From Chthonomonas sp. UBA2017 (GTDB taxonomy: Bacteria > Armatimonadota > Fimbriimonadia > Fimbriimonadales > Fimbriimonadaceae), in contig DDCB01000019.1 of assembly GCA_002335425.1 (NCBI GenBank), positions 1 through 64,000 on the forward strand: a DNA stretch of 64,000 bases, written 5' to 3'. The notes under the pieces were generated by a model that saw only the letters and a list, made by a program, of their open reading frames with translations, ran no database searches and was not told the DNA's origin. Within the stretch, counting starts at the first letter, position 1. Each line of letters starts with the position of its first letter. A program made the translations under genes and the position numbers. This document shows positions 42,506-51,967 of the stretch, one piece after another.

Positions 42506-43762
42506 ATGACGCCGGATGAAATCCATGCCCGGGTAGTGGACCAATACACCCAGCACGTCAACCCCTACCTCGCCAAGCTGATGAACTTCGCCGGCTTTGG
42601 CGTCGAAATTCGAGCCCAAGGGTGCCTGCTCATCGACCATGAAGGCCGTGAGTATCTCGACTTCCTGGGCGGCTACGGCGTCTTTTCGTTTGGCCATAGC
42701 CACCCGGTGATCGTGGATGCGGTGCGCCGACAGCTCGACGAGATGGCGCTGAGCGGCAAAGTCTTCTTCAATCCGCGCCTGGCCGAGCTCGCCGAGCGGT
42801 TAACCCGGATCGCGCCCCGCGGGCTGGAGTACGTCTTCTTCTCGAATTCAGGGGCCGAAGCTGTCGAAGCTGCCCTGAAGTTCGCCAAAGGCGCCACCGG
42901 CCGAAGCAAGATCATCAGCACCGAAGGGAGTTATCATGGCAAGACCCTTGGCGCGCTCTCGACAACCGGTCGCGAAAAATACCGAAAGCCGTTCGAGCCG
43001 CTCATGCCGGGGGCAGAATTTGTTCCGTTCGGGTGTTTCGATTCGATGACCCGGGCGGTGGACGGCCAAACCGCTGCCGTCATCATCGAGCCGATCCAAG
43101 GCGAAGGCGGCATTCACGTCGCGCCGGAAGGGTATCTCACGCTGATCCGAGAGCTGTGTGATCGCCACGGAGCGCTCATGATCGCGGACGAAGTTCAGAC
43201 CGGCCTCGGCCGAACGGGGAAGTTGTTTGGGTGCGACCTTGAAGGCGTGAAGCCCGACCTGATGACGCTGGCCAAAGCTCTGGGTGGAGGGATCATGCCG
43301 ATCGGGGCGACTCTCGGCACGGCCGCGGTCTGGGAGAAGATTTACAGCGTGAACCCGCTCGCACACACGAGCACCTTTGGTGGGAATCCGCTGGCGTGTG
43401 CGGCGGCGATTGCGGCTCTGGAGGTTCTGGAGGCCGACTGTCTCGCGGATCGAGCCGAACAAATCGGGGAGATGCTCAAGTCTCGACTCCAGCAAGTCCA
43501 AGCCATGCATCCAGACCTCGTGACCGAAGTTCGGGGCCGGGGCCTGATGCTGGGTGTTGAATTCGCCATGGACGAGGTTGGCGAACTGGCGATTGCTCAG
43601 ATGACCAAGCGGGGTCTGGTGGCAGCCTACACGCTCAACAACCCGCGCGTGATCCGGTTCGAGCCACCCCTCATCTTGGAAGAGGAGCAGCTCGAACAAG
43701 CGATCCAGATTTTCGACGAGGCCCTGACCGAAGTCGAAGACATTTTGGCCGCCCTCGTCTAA
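42506..43762 (+). CDS. Class III PLP-dependent aminotransferase (putrescine/acetylornithine aminotransferase-like)
   Basis: The product is 418 aa. PLP fold-type I, class III: DFLGGYGVFSFGHSHP, FFSNSGAEAVEAALKFAKG, YHGKTLGALS, IEPIQGEGG, LMIADEVQTGLGRTG and the Lys in LAKALGGGIMPIG that forms the Schiff base. Among this class the GGYGVFSFGHSHP and KALGGG context resembles putrescine aminotransferase (PatA/YgjG); acetylornithine aminotransferase is an alternative. No arginine genes or polyamine genes are adjacent. It is convergent with the next gene, four bases apart. Confidence 0.9.
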   Translation: MTPDEIHARVVDQYTQHVNPYLAKLMNFAGFGVEIRAQGCLLIDHEGREYLDFLGGYGVFSFGHSHPVIVDAVRRQLDEMALSGKVFFNPRLAELAERLTRIAPRGLEYVFFSNSGAEAVEAALKFAKGATGRSKIISTEGSYHGKTLGALSTTGREKYRKPFEPLMPGAEFVPFGCFDSMTRAVDGQTAAVIIEPIQGEGGIHVAPEGYLTLIRELCDRHGALMIADEVQTGLGRTGKLFGCDLEGVKPDLMTLAKALGGGIMPIGATLGTAAVWEKIYSVNPLAHTSTFGGNPLACAAAIAALEVLEADCLADRAEQIGEMLKSRLQQVQAMHPDLVTEVRGRGLMLGVEFAMDEVGELAIAQMTKRGLVAAYTLNNPRVIRFEPPLILEEEQLEQAIQIFDEALTEVEDILAALV

Positions 43763-43766
43763 GGCT

Positions 43767-46058
43767 TTACTGGGGTGGACGCGGGGGAGCGTTTCGGTTT
43801 CCGATCTCCCGATCCACCTCCTCCATCGTCTTTTTCACTTGATCAATTCGCTCCCGGAGTTTCTTGCCTAGGTCTCCGGGCAGCTCGCTGATCTTGTAGA
43901 GCTTGGCGTCCTTTGGGTAGGCGAGATCTTGCAGAACCGCGGTCATCCGCGCCTTCGGGGCCATCCAGAGCGTCCATGTCTGTTCTGACATCGAGCCCAC
44001 CATCACCGAGTCGATCTTCGGGAAGTACCGGGCATATTCTTGGCCGCTCGCAGACTCTTGCATCCCGATCATCGAGGCGAGCTGGTCGAGCTCCATCCCC
44101 CCGCCGCCCATCATCATGTTCAGCATCGGGTTGTTTCCGCCCGGCTTAAAGACAGTCTTTTGCTGGCTTTCGATCTGGATATATCCGTCCATCGGCAAGC
44201 CGTTCGGCATCGATTCCGTCGGCTCTTGGGCCAAAGTCCTCTGGTTTTCGGACATGTATTCATCCATGTCGAAGTTGCTTGGCATGGGGAAGGGGCTCGG
44301 ATCAGATTCCGCTTTGGGCTTGGGGTCACCTACCTTCAGGTTCCGCCCCGAGAAGTAGACAAACTCTTCGAGGAGCCTCTTTTGAACTGTCGAAAGAGCC
44401 TGAAAGGCGATCTGTTTATTCTGGGCCATGAGCTGTCTTTGCTGTGGATTCATGAGCCCGTAGATCTGGATGATCTCGTAATTGTTCGTCGAGACGAACC
44501 GGGAGACCGACGGGGCTCCCAAAAATGCGTAGATCTGAAAAATGATCGAGCCGGACGGGTTCGGATTTCGCGCCGCATATGCGGCAAAATCGTCCAGCGA
44601 AACCGTCCCGGTGACGTCATCGGCGCGCATCAGGTAGCCCAAGGCTCCTCGGTCCATGCGGGCGGCCCATGCTTTGCTCGGCAGTCTCGGGGCGATGGTC
44701 ACCCAGCCGTCCTTCTCCACCACCTCAGTCACACGGGACTGAGTGATCATGGTCTTCGCTTGGTCGAGAGTCACCTTCGACGCGCTGAAAATTGAGTTTA
44801 AGACCTCGAAGTAGTTGTCCGGCAGCGACGCGACCAAGTTCCACTTTTGGTGATCGGTTACCGAACTCAGAACGTCGCCGGCAACGATATTGATCGGGTC
44901 GAAGATGGTCGGATTTTGCATCGCCGCAAAAAGCTCTTTCGGCAACGGCTCAGTTGATGGGGATTCGCTCATGAACTGACCAAGGAGGCCCACAAACTGT
45001 TTGCTCTCAGTGCTTAGATTTAAGTCGGCAAAAGTGGCGACATTCGGACCTGACATTTCGTCGGGAGACTCTTCGCGCCGAGACTCTTCGGCCTCTGCTT
45101 CTTCCTCTTCTTCCTCATCTTCAGGAGACAGGAAGTAAGGAATGGTCCGGACCAGTTTTCCTTCTTTATCGTAAATCCTCAGCGTGAAGTTGAGACTCTC
45201 CCCGCCAAATCCCGCCAGTGAGACACGCAGCAACACGCGACCCGTCGGCCCCAGTGTCGCCACGGGTGCGCGGACTTCATCGTATTCAATCTCTTCGGGC
45301 AGAGTCTCGATGGTGCGGTCATCCCCTTCGGTCGGCGGGATCCCTCGAACCGGTCGCTTCTTCGCTTGCTCCTCCATGAACTTTCGATAGACTTCTTGCT
45401 CGCGCCGGTACTGATCAATGAACGCCATCGTCTGGGTCGGCAAGGCAATCTGCATCCGGGTGGGGTTCACCGCAAACGTGAGCGTCCTGTCAGGAGCGAT
45501 GCCCGCGATTCTATCGAGGGGCATCTGGTTCACCAGCCGGACCATCAGCCGTTGTCCCGGCTCCATCGGGAAGTCGTATCCCGGTCCGGATTCCATTTCT
45601 TCGTCCTCAGATTCTCGATTTGTAAAGACCTTTTGCAGAGCCTTCTGATCGTAACTGCCTGCCTTTTGCAAGGCGTCCAAAATGGTCTGGATCGACCGCC
45701 GATAGCCTTTGGCCAGGGTCGCGTTGTCTTTGCGGGTTTGGGCTGCGGTCAGGATGTCGGAACGATGGAGGGTGTAGGTCGTCCCGCTGGCTTTCCATTC
45801 GCCCCCGATGACGGTGGCGATTCGGGCCATGAGCTGGTCCATCGGCACGTCGCGGACGCGGATCATCACTGGCTCAGCTAAGACCGTGGGTCCGGCCACC
45901 AACTTGATCGGTTGACCTTGGTTCACCGTTTCCAGGGCCTGCTGCAGGCTCACAACGCGAGTTTGCGCCGTGACCCGCAACGTGGCGGGGTCCTGGGCCA
46001 TCCCCGTCGCGGAGGTCGACAGTGTCAAAAGAAAGAGCCAAGTGCGGGAAATCTTCAT
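43767..46058 (-). CDS. Exported STN-domain protein, secretin/TonB N-terminus-like
   Basis: The product is 763 aa. A signal peptide (MKISRTWLFLLTLSTSATGMA) is followed by a secretin/TonB short N-terminal (STN)-type domain (about 35-100: QALETVNQGQPIKLVAG, VPMDQLMARIATVIGGEWK). The rest is a long region without secretin beta-barrel motifs; it contains an acidic stretch (DEEEEEEAEAEESRREE), two segments predicted to be helix-rich, and a Met/Gly-rich part (NPMLNMMMGGGGM). It is thus STN-containing but not a typical secretin. Possibly an outer-envelope component. Function unknown. Confidence 0.65.
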   Translation of the reverse strand: MKISRTWLFLLTLSTSATGMAQDPATLRVTAQTRVVSLQQALETVNQGQPIKLVAGPTVLAEPVMIRVRDVPMDQLMARIATVIGGEWKASGTTYTLHRSDILTAAQTRKDNATLAKGYRRSIQTILDALQKAGSYDQKALQKVFTNRESEDEEMESGPGYDFPMEPGQRLMVRLVNQMPLDRIAGIAPDRTLTFAVNPTRMQIALPTQTMAFIDQYRREQEVYRKFMEEQAKKRPVRGIPPTEGDDRTIETLPEEIEYDEVRAPVATLGPTGRVLLRVSLAGFGGESLNFTLRIYDKEGKLVRTIPYFLSPEDEEEEEEAEAEESRREESPDEMSGPNVATFADLNLSTESKQFVGLLGQFMSESPSTEPLPKELFAAMQNPTIFDPINIVAGDVLSSVTDHQKWNLVASLPDNYFEVLNSIFSASKVTLDQAKTMITQSRVTEVVEKDGWVTIAPRLPSKAWAARMDRGALGYLMRADDVTGTVSLDDFAAYAARNPNPSGSIIFQIYAFLGAPSVSRFVSTNNYEIIQIYGLMNPQQRQLMAQNKQIAFQALSTVQKRLLEEFVYFSGRNLKVGDPKPKAESDPSPFPMPSNFDMDEYMSENQRTLAQEPTESMPNGLPMDGYIQIESQQKTVFKPGGNNPMLNMMMGGGGMELDQLASMIGMQESASGQEYARYFPKIDSVMVGSMSEQTWTLWMAPKARMTAVLQDLAYPKDAKLYKISELPGDLGKKLRERIDQVKKTMEEVDREIGNRNAPPRPPQ

Positions 46059-46149
46059 CGAAAGTTTCTCAAGAACCGATTCCGGTCCTCTTTTAGACTA
46101 CTGCAAGTTGAGGTCTTACGTTACAGTCGCTTGGGACTTCTAAGAAGTT

Positions 46150-46524
46150 TCAGGAACTTGAGTCCGAATCTCGATGAACCGAGGCGGGACTAAAGGCCGG
46201 GACACAAACCGCAACGTAGGTCGCGCCCCCGGGTTCTGGGGTGCTGTACTGCACCCACTCGCCCGCATCCGCCCAAAAGGCCTCCCCGGCTCTGACCGAA
46301 TACGATCCTTGGCGAGTCTCGACGTGGACCACGCCGCTCAGAACGAGCGTCACTTCGTCGAATTCGGGCGTCTGGCCCGGCTCAACCCACCCTTCGGGGC
46401 TCTGCATCCGGGCGACGCTGACCCCGAGGTGTCCCGTGTTGACTCGACCGATAAACTCATCAATCAGCTTCGGCTTGTTGCCGACGGCTTCCACTCGGGT
46501 GGCAGAACGGATATGCTGGCTCAT
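46150..46524 (-). CDS. Cupin-domain protein
   Basis: The product is 124 aa, a single double-stranded beta-helix: ARMQSPEGWVEPGQTPEFDE, VTLVLSGVVHVET, YSVRAGEAFWADAGEW and VQYSTPEPGGATYVAVCVPA. The first cupin motif has G-x-E-(x)n-E in place of the His pair, so the metal-binding residues differ from classical cupins. It lies 11 bp downstream of topA and is probably transcribed with it. Small-molecule binding or isomerase-type activity is likely, but no substrate can be proposed. Confidence 0.8.
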   Translation of the reverse strand: MSQHIRSATRVEAVGNKPKLIDEFIGRVNTGHLGVSVARMQSPEGWVEPGQTPEFDEVTLVLSGVVHVETRQGSYSVRAGEAFWADAGEWVQYSTPEPGGATYVAVCVPAFSPASVHRDSDSSS

Positions 46525-46535
46525 GGCGTCTGAGG

Positions 46536-49211
46536 TTACTTCTTGACAGCCTTGCGGCGAGTCGGGAACTTCTTCTTGGCTGGGCCAGCGAGTCGCTTCG
46601 CGGCCAGAAGCTCGGCGGCTTGTTGGGAAGAAATTTCGGCCGGGTCAATGCCTTTAGGGATCGTGGCGTTGGTCTTTCCGTCGGTGACGTACGGGCCAAA
46701 TCGCCCGGCCAAAACCTTGACCGGCCCGGCGGCGTTCTCCAGCACCCCGAACTCCTGCAAAGGAGCCTGCGCGGGGGCTGCCGTCGAACCCGATGAGCTC
46801 GCTCCGCCGCGTCGCCGAGTTTTCGGCTGCGACAAGATCACCAGGGCTTCGGCCAATTCGAGATGGGCCGCGTCTTGCCAGCTTTCGAGCGTTCGGTTCT
46901 CCTCTCCGCACTTTACGTACGCGCCGTATCGCCCCACTTGGACTGTGACTTCCTGGCCGTTCTCGGGATGGATGCCCAAGACCTTCGGGAACTGCATGAG
47001 CAGCGCAAGCGTGGCGTCGTCAATGTCGCTTGTTTTGAGACCAGGAGGCAAGGTCACTCGCTTCGGGGTTTGGCCCTGGGCCTTGGCCTCTTCATCCTGT
47101 TCGACCTCTAAGTAGTCGCCAAATCGTCCCTTTCGATAGAAGACACAACGCCCTGTGGCAGGATCAACCCCGAGTGCCTCAGGGCCTGCTGACTTCTTCT
47201 CGATCATCTCGAGCGCCCGTTCGAGTGTCAAATCGGCAGGCGCGAGATCGTCCGGGATGTTGGCGGTGTTTCCGGCACCCCCTTCGCCACGTTGCAAGAA
47301 CGGCCCGTAACGGCCCACGCGAACGACGATCGGCACCGAGTCCTCGGTCTCTCCCAGCTTCAAGATCGGGTAAGGGATATCTTTGCTCTCTTCCTCGACC
47401 TGCTTGAGCAGGCCCGAATGCTGGCCAGAACCCAAGAAAAAAGCCTCCAAGTGCTTCACCCAGTCGCGCTCACCGTCTGCAATGTCGTCAAGCTCGCTCT
47501 CCATCTTGGCGGTGAACGTAGTGTCGACAAGGTCGCGGAAAGACCCTTCGAGGAGCTCGGTCACAGCGAAGGCGGTAAACGTTGGGACGAGTTCTTTGCC
47601 TTTCTTAAAGACATATCCTCGGTTCTGGATCGTCGAGATGATGCTGGAGTATGTGCTGGGACGTCCGATCCCTTCGTCTTCGAGCATCTTCACGAGCGAG
47701 GCTTCGGTGTAGCGCGCAGGTGGCTTGGTTTCATGGCCGACGGGGCGGACCTCTTTCCAATCCACAGGCTCCCCGACGGCGAGCACCGGCAAGATCGTCT
47801 CTTTGCCTTCGATCTCAGCTTCGGGATCGTCGGACCCCTCGACATAAGCGCGCAGAAATCCGGGAAACGTGATCTGCTTCCCACTGGCCCCAAAAACGAG
47901 GTCCCCTTCGCGTGTAGGGGCGGTGACTTCGACTTGGCTGCGCAAGACCTTGGCCGCGACCATCTGACAAGCGATCGTCCGCTTCCAAATCAGCTCATAA
48001 AGAGCGGCTTGGTCCTTGTCCAGATATCGCTCGACGTCTTGGGGACGCCGTCGCAAGGAGCTGGGTCGGATCGCTTCGTGAGCTTCTTGGGCCCCTTTGG
48101 CCTTGCTCTTGTAGCGCACCGGCTTGTCGGGCAGGTACTCCGCCCCATAAGAGTCCCGGATCACGTCCCGAGCCTCTTCGAGGGCTCGCTCGGCGAGGTG
48201 GAGACTATCCGTTCGCATGTAGGTGATCAAACCGATCCGCTCGTTGCCTCCGAGTTCAATTCCTTCGTAAAGTGTCTGCGCGATCCGCATCGTCCGATCA
48301 GCGTTGAATCCCAACTTCCGGTTGGCTTCTTGTTGGAGGGTCGAGGTCATGAACGGGACCGGCGGTTTTTCTGACCCCGGATTCGACTCGACCTTCGTCA
48401 CCTTCCAGGGCTGCACCGCGCGGGCGGCTTCGGTGAGCGATTCGGCTCGGGCCTGATCGACCCAGAGGTCTTTGACATTATTTAACAGGCCGGTGGTCGG
48501 CTCGAAGCTCTTTCCCGAAGCGATCCGCTGGCCCTGGACCGACTGCAGCTTCACCTTGAGTCCGCCCTGAGCGGCTTGAACATCGGCTTCGAGGTCGAAG
48601 TAAGTGGCCGACCGAAAAGCCATCCGCTCGCGTTCGCGCATCACACAAAGTCGCACCGCGACGCTCTGAACTCGGCCCGCACTCAGCTTTGGGGCGACCT
48701 TTTTCCAGAGCAACGGCGAAAGGGTGTATCCGACCAAACGATCGAGAATCCGCCGAGTCTCTTGAGCCCGAACCAGATCTTCATCGACCGTGCGCGGAGA
48801 AGAAAGGGCTTCTTGAATCGCCTCGGGGGTGATCTCATGAAAGACAATCCGCCGGACCTTGACCTTGGACGACGGGTTCAAAAGCTGCAAGATATGCCAC
48901 GAGATGCTCTCCCCTTCTCGGTCTTCATCGGTCGCGAGATAGAGTTCGTCGATTCCTTTGGCTGATTTCTTGAGCTGATCGACGTGCCGTTTCTTGTCTT
49001 GCGGCACCACGTAGAGCGGCTCAAACCCCTTTTCGATATTGACGCCCAGCTTGGCCCATTTCTCTTTCTTGAGGGCCTCGGGGATCTCGTCCGCGCTCTC
49101 CGGGAGGTCTCGAACGTGGCCAAAGCTCGCTTGCACGTCGTAACCTGAGCCCAAAAACCGACTGATCGTTTTGGCTTTGGCGGGCGATTCTACAATGACG
49201 AGTTTGGACAT
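46536..49211 (-). CDS. topA: DNA topoisomerase I
   Basis: The product is 891 aa from the ATG at 49211 (MSKLVIVESPAKAKTISRFL); an upstream in-frame start at 49250 adds unconserved residues. It relaxes negative supercoils by a single-strand break. The Toprim domain has LYLATDEDREGESISWHI; ARRI-like RAQETRRILDRLVGY, LSAGRVQSVAVRL and the catalytic Tyr in RIGLITYMRTDS follow. Instead of Cys4 zinc fingers, the C-terminus has three GRYGPFL-type topo I repeats (GRYGPFLQRGE, GRYGAYVKCGE, GRFGPYVTDGK) and a Lys/Arg-rich end. Length is normal for this repeat type. Confidence 0.97.
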   Translation of the reverse strand: MSKLVIVESPAKAKTISRFLGSGYDVQASFGHVRDLPESADEIPEALKKEKWAKLGVNIEKGFEPLYVVPQDKKRHVDQLKKSAKGIDELYLATDEDREGESISWHILQLLNPSSKVKVRRIVFHEITPEAIQEALSSPRTVDEDLVRAQETRRILDRLVGYTLSPLLWKKVAPKLSAGRVQSVAVRLCVMRERERMAFRSATYFDLEADVQAAQGGLKVKLQSVQGQRIASGKSFEPTTGLLNNVKDLWVDQARAESLTEAARAVQPWKVTKVESNPGSEKPPVPFMTSTLQQEANRKLGFNADRTMRIAQTLYEGIELGGNERIGLITYMRTDSLHLAERALEEARDVIRDSYGAEYLPDKPVRYKSKAKGAQEAHEAIRPSSLRRRPQDVERYLDKDQAALYELIWKRTIACQMVAAKVLRSQVEVTAPTREGDLVFGASGKQITFPGFLRAYVEGSDDPEAEIEGKETILPVLAVGEPVDWKEVRPVGHETKPPARYTEASLVKMLEDEGIGRPSTYSSIISTIQNRGYVFKKGKELVPTFTAFAVTELLEGSFRDLVDTTFTAKMESELDDIADGERDWVKHLEAFFLGSGQHSGLLKQVEEESKDIPYPILKLGETEDSVPIVVRVGRYGPFLQRGEGGAGNTANIPDDLAPADLTLERALEMIEKKSAGPEALGVDPATGRCVFYRKGRFGDYLEVEQDEEAKAQGQTPKRVTLPPGLKTSDIDDATLALLMQFPKVLGIHPENGQEVTVQVGRYGAYVKCGEENRTLESWQDAAHLELAEALVILSQPKTRRRGGASSSGSTAAPAQAPLQEFGVLENAAGPVKVLAGRFGPYVTDGKTNATIPKGIDPAEISSQQAAELLAAKRLAGPAKKKFPTRRKAVKK

Positions 49212-49415
49212 AGCGGTTTGGTTTCCCTCAAGCGGCGACGCGAACGGCATCGTACCGGTGAACCGGCATGGCTGTCAACGTCCACTTGTCGGTACGAGAT
49301 CGGTGCTCGATTCCTCGCTCCTCGGACACTTGGACGGTCCCTGAAGTTCCTTGATTCTTCGTGATTCGGGTGAAATCTTTGGCACCATTCCTTCGGTTGC
49401 TGCGTTCATACAGTG

Positions 49416-50873
49416 ATGTCTCGGTTGCGAACGCTTTGCTTGATCCTCGGCTTTGGTCTCGTCGCTGCTTCATGGGCACGAGTCGAAGAACGGCTCGCCC
49501 TTTATCTCCAAGGCAGTCGTATCGGCACCGTCACCAACTCCTCGACCGCCGACCAGCTCAACGGAAAGCCGGTCACCCGTAACGAAAACCGGATGGAGAT
49601 CAAGAGCCAGATGCTCGGCACTTCGCTCGAAATGGTCTCGAGCACGACGTCTTGGGTGGACGAAAATCAACGACCCATCCGCCAAAAATCCGTGATCACC
49701 AGCGGGGGCCGCACCCAAGTCGTCGAGGCTGAGTTCAAGGCGGACACCATTGACGTCCGAGTTGATAACAACGGCGTCAAGAGTCAGAAGACCCTGGCGA
49801 TCCCGAAAGGCGCCATCCTCGACGACGACCCGACCTCGACGATCTCGAGGGGCGACCGCCCCCCAACGGGCAAGAGCATGACGGTCTACGTCCTGGACCC
49901 AGCGACGGTCACGCTGATTCCAAACAAAATCATTTACCGAGGCCGGAGCCAAGTCGACGTCCGTGGCAAGAAGGTGGATGCAGACCTCATTGAGATCGAG
50001 GATCCACGAATGAGCACCAAGGTGTTTTTGAGCCTGAAAGGCGACCTGATTAAAGTCGAGGCCGCGATGGGGCTTGAGATGTGGCCAGAGTCAACGGCCC
50101 CGGCCGAAAGTGAGCGCCCCACTTCTGGATCCAAAGATCTGGCCCTTGCCTCGGCGATCCCGACTCAACCGGCCATTGAACGCCCCGAGCAAGTGACTTT
50201 TTTGCGGCTCGAAGTTCGAGGGGTTGATCTGTCTCGGATGCCCAGCGACACTCATCAAACGGTCCGAAAAGACGGAGACCGATGGCTCATTACCTGCAAG
50301 CCGGTTTTGCCCGATCCGAAGCAAAGCCTGACCCGAGCGGAAGCAGCACGGTCTCAACCGAATTGGCTCAAGCCGAGTCTCCATGTCCCAAGCCAAGACC
50401 CAGCCTTCCGACAACGGGCCCAACAGATCGTCGGCTCGGAGACCAGCGTCGTGAAAGCGGCCGAAAAAATCCGCCGGGCGGTCTTAAATCGGATGACGGC
50501 TAATGCCGGCATCGGGGTGCTGCGTGATGCCCGCGAGGTCTGGCAAAGCCAAGAAGGGGTCTGCCGGGACTACGCCATCTTGATGGCCACCCTGTGTCGC
50601 GCCGCCGATATTCCGACGCGGCTAGTCAGCGGCCTCATCAGCGACGACGGCATGTTTTACTACCATGCGTGGGTGGAGGTTTGGACCGGAAAGCAGTGGG
50701 TCGGTCTGGATGCGACTCGTCCCGCGCCGGGCCTGACTGGGACCCACCTCAAAATTGCCCAGGGCAACGTCGAAGAGGCGTTTCAGTTCTTTTTGTTCGA
50801 AAAGGCTACAATGAAAGTTCTTGAGGTCCGACACTCCAAACCAGGGAAGGCGGCGTCTCGGCGAGCTTCATGA
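49416..50873 (+). CDS. Exported transglutaminase-like protein
   Basis: The product is 485 aa. A signal peptide covers about 1-21. The C-terminal domain (about 335-450) has the transglutaminase-like cysteine protease triad: Cys383 in EGVCRDYA, His417 in YYHAWVEV and Asp432 in WVGLDAT. The N-terminal 330 residues are a beta-rich region with no named domain. Such proteins may be envelope proteases or crosslinking enzymes. It overlaps yacL by four bases and leads an operon with yacL, ispDF and hpf. An alternative GTG start lies one codon upstream. Confidence 0.85.
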   Translation: MSRLRTLCLILGFGLVAASWARVEERLALYLQGSRIGTVTNSSTADQLNGKPVTRNENRMEIKSQMLGTSLEMVSSTTSWVDENQRPIRQKSVITSGGRTQVVEAEFKADTIDVRVDNNGVKSQKTLAIPKGAILDDDPTSTISRGDRPPTGKSMTVYVLDPATVTLIPNKIIYRGRSQVDVRGKKVDADLIEIEDPRMSTKVFLSLKGDLIKVEAAMGLEMWPESTAPAESERPTSGSKDLALASAIPTQPAIERPEQVTFLRLEVRGVDLSRMPSDTHQTVRKDGDRWLITCKPVLPDPKQSLTRAEAARSQPNWLKPSLHVPSQDPAFRQRAQQIVGSETSVVKAAEKIRRAVLNRMTANAGIGVLRDAREVWQSQEGVCRDYAILMATLCRAADIPTRLVSGLISDDGMFYYHAWVEVWTGKQWVGLDATRPAPGLTGTHLKIAQGNVEEAFQFFLFEKATMKVLEVRHSKPGKAASRRAS

Positions 50874-51967
50874 GAATCTTTTGGATCATCTTTGGTGGCA
50901 CCCTCGGAGCCTTGGCGTTCTATCGCTTTGGCCCCGCTGGCCTGGAATGGCTCTATCGGACCATTGGCGTCATGGGGTCAGATGACCTGGCCAAACAAGC
51001 CCTGACCCACATTGCGGTGACGACTCTGGGCTTCCTGCTCGGGGCCGGCGCGGCGAACCAGGCGATGCGCGGCTTTGAGAACGCCGGCACCAAGTGGGAC
51101 AAAATGGACGCCGGCGACAAGGTCACCTTGTTCATCGGGGCCGTGATCGGCGTCATTGTCAGCGTCCCGTTCATGGTCTTGTTCACCCAGCAAACCGTCT
51201 ACATCGCGTCGATTGCCTCGATCGGACTCATGATCGCAGTCGCCGCGGTCGCGATCTACGCGATGCGCTCGATGGGCGATCTTTTGCCCTGGCAAAAAGG
51301 TCGAAAGTACCGACGCCGCGGAATCAAGATCCTCGACACGAATGTCATCATCGACGGCCGAATCTACGACGTGGCTCGGACCGGCTTTCTCGAAGGACAA
51401 CTCTACGTGCCGCAATTTGTTCTGGATGAGCTGCAATATATCGCCGACAGCTCTGACCCTTTACGACGCCAGCGGGGTCGCCGAGGCCTCGATGTGCTCA
51501 AGCTGATGCAAGACAAGTTCTCCATGGAGATCGGAAAACACGATTACCTGGCGACGACTCCCGACGAAGTCGATTCCAAGATCGTCCAGCTGGCAAAGGC
51601 CCTCGGTGCTGACATTGTCACCAACGATTTCAACCTCAACAAGGTGGCCAAGCTCCAAGACATTCAAGTCCTCAACATCAACGACCTTGCTCTTGCTCTG
51701 AAGCCGACCGTGCTCCCGCAAGAGTCGCTGATCGTCAACGTGGTGAGGGAAGGGAGTCAGCATGGGCAAGGGATCGGATACCTCGACGACGGAACGATGG
51801 TCGTGGTAGACCAAGGCCGGTCGGTCCTCGGCGAAACGATCGCCGTCCAAGTGACCCAGGTGATCCAGACCGAGCGAGGCAAGATGATCTTCGCGGAGAT
51901 TCGGGATCAAGGCGAGCCCGTTCCGGTCGAGGGCCCGGCCCGGCGACGCCGCGAGCCTCGCGAATGA
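50870..51967 (+). CDS. yacL: Membrane-anchored PIN-TRAM ribonuclease-like protein (YacL)
   Basis: The product is 365 aa. It has hydrophobic segments at about 3-20, 48-62, 86-107 and 112-130, then a PIN domain (about 150-275) with KILDTNVIIDGRI (Asp156), and a TRAM domain at the end (about 280-345: LIVNVVREGSQHGQGIGYLDDG, MVVVDQGR). This layout is that of YacL in Bacillus, whose gene is also next to ispD. PIN domains usually cleave RNA. Its overlap with ispDF shows translational coupling. Confidence 0.92.
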   Translation: MRIFWIIFGGTLGALAFYRFGPAGLEWLYRTIGVMGSDDLAKQALTHIAVTTLGFLLGAGAANQAMRGFENAGTKWDKMDAGDKVTLFIGAVIGVIVSVPFMVLFTQQTVYIASIASIGLMIAVAAVAIYAMRSMGDLLPWQKGRKYRRRGIKILDTNVIIDGRIYDVARTGFLEGQLYVPQFVLDELQYIADSSDPLRRQRGRRGLDVLKLMQDKFSMEIGKHDYLATTPDEVDSKIVQLAKALGADIVTNDFNLNKVAKLQDIQVLNINDLALALKPTVLPQESLIVNVVREGSQHGQGIGYLDDGTMVVVDQGRSVLGETIAVQVTQVIQTERGKMIFAEIRDQGEPVPVEGPARRRREPRE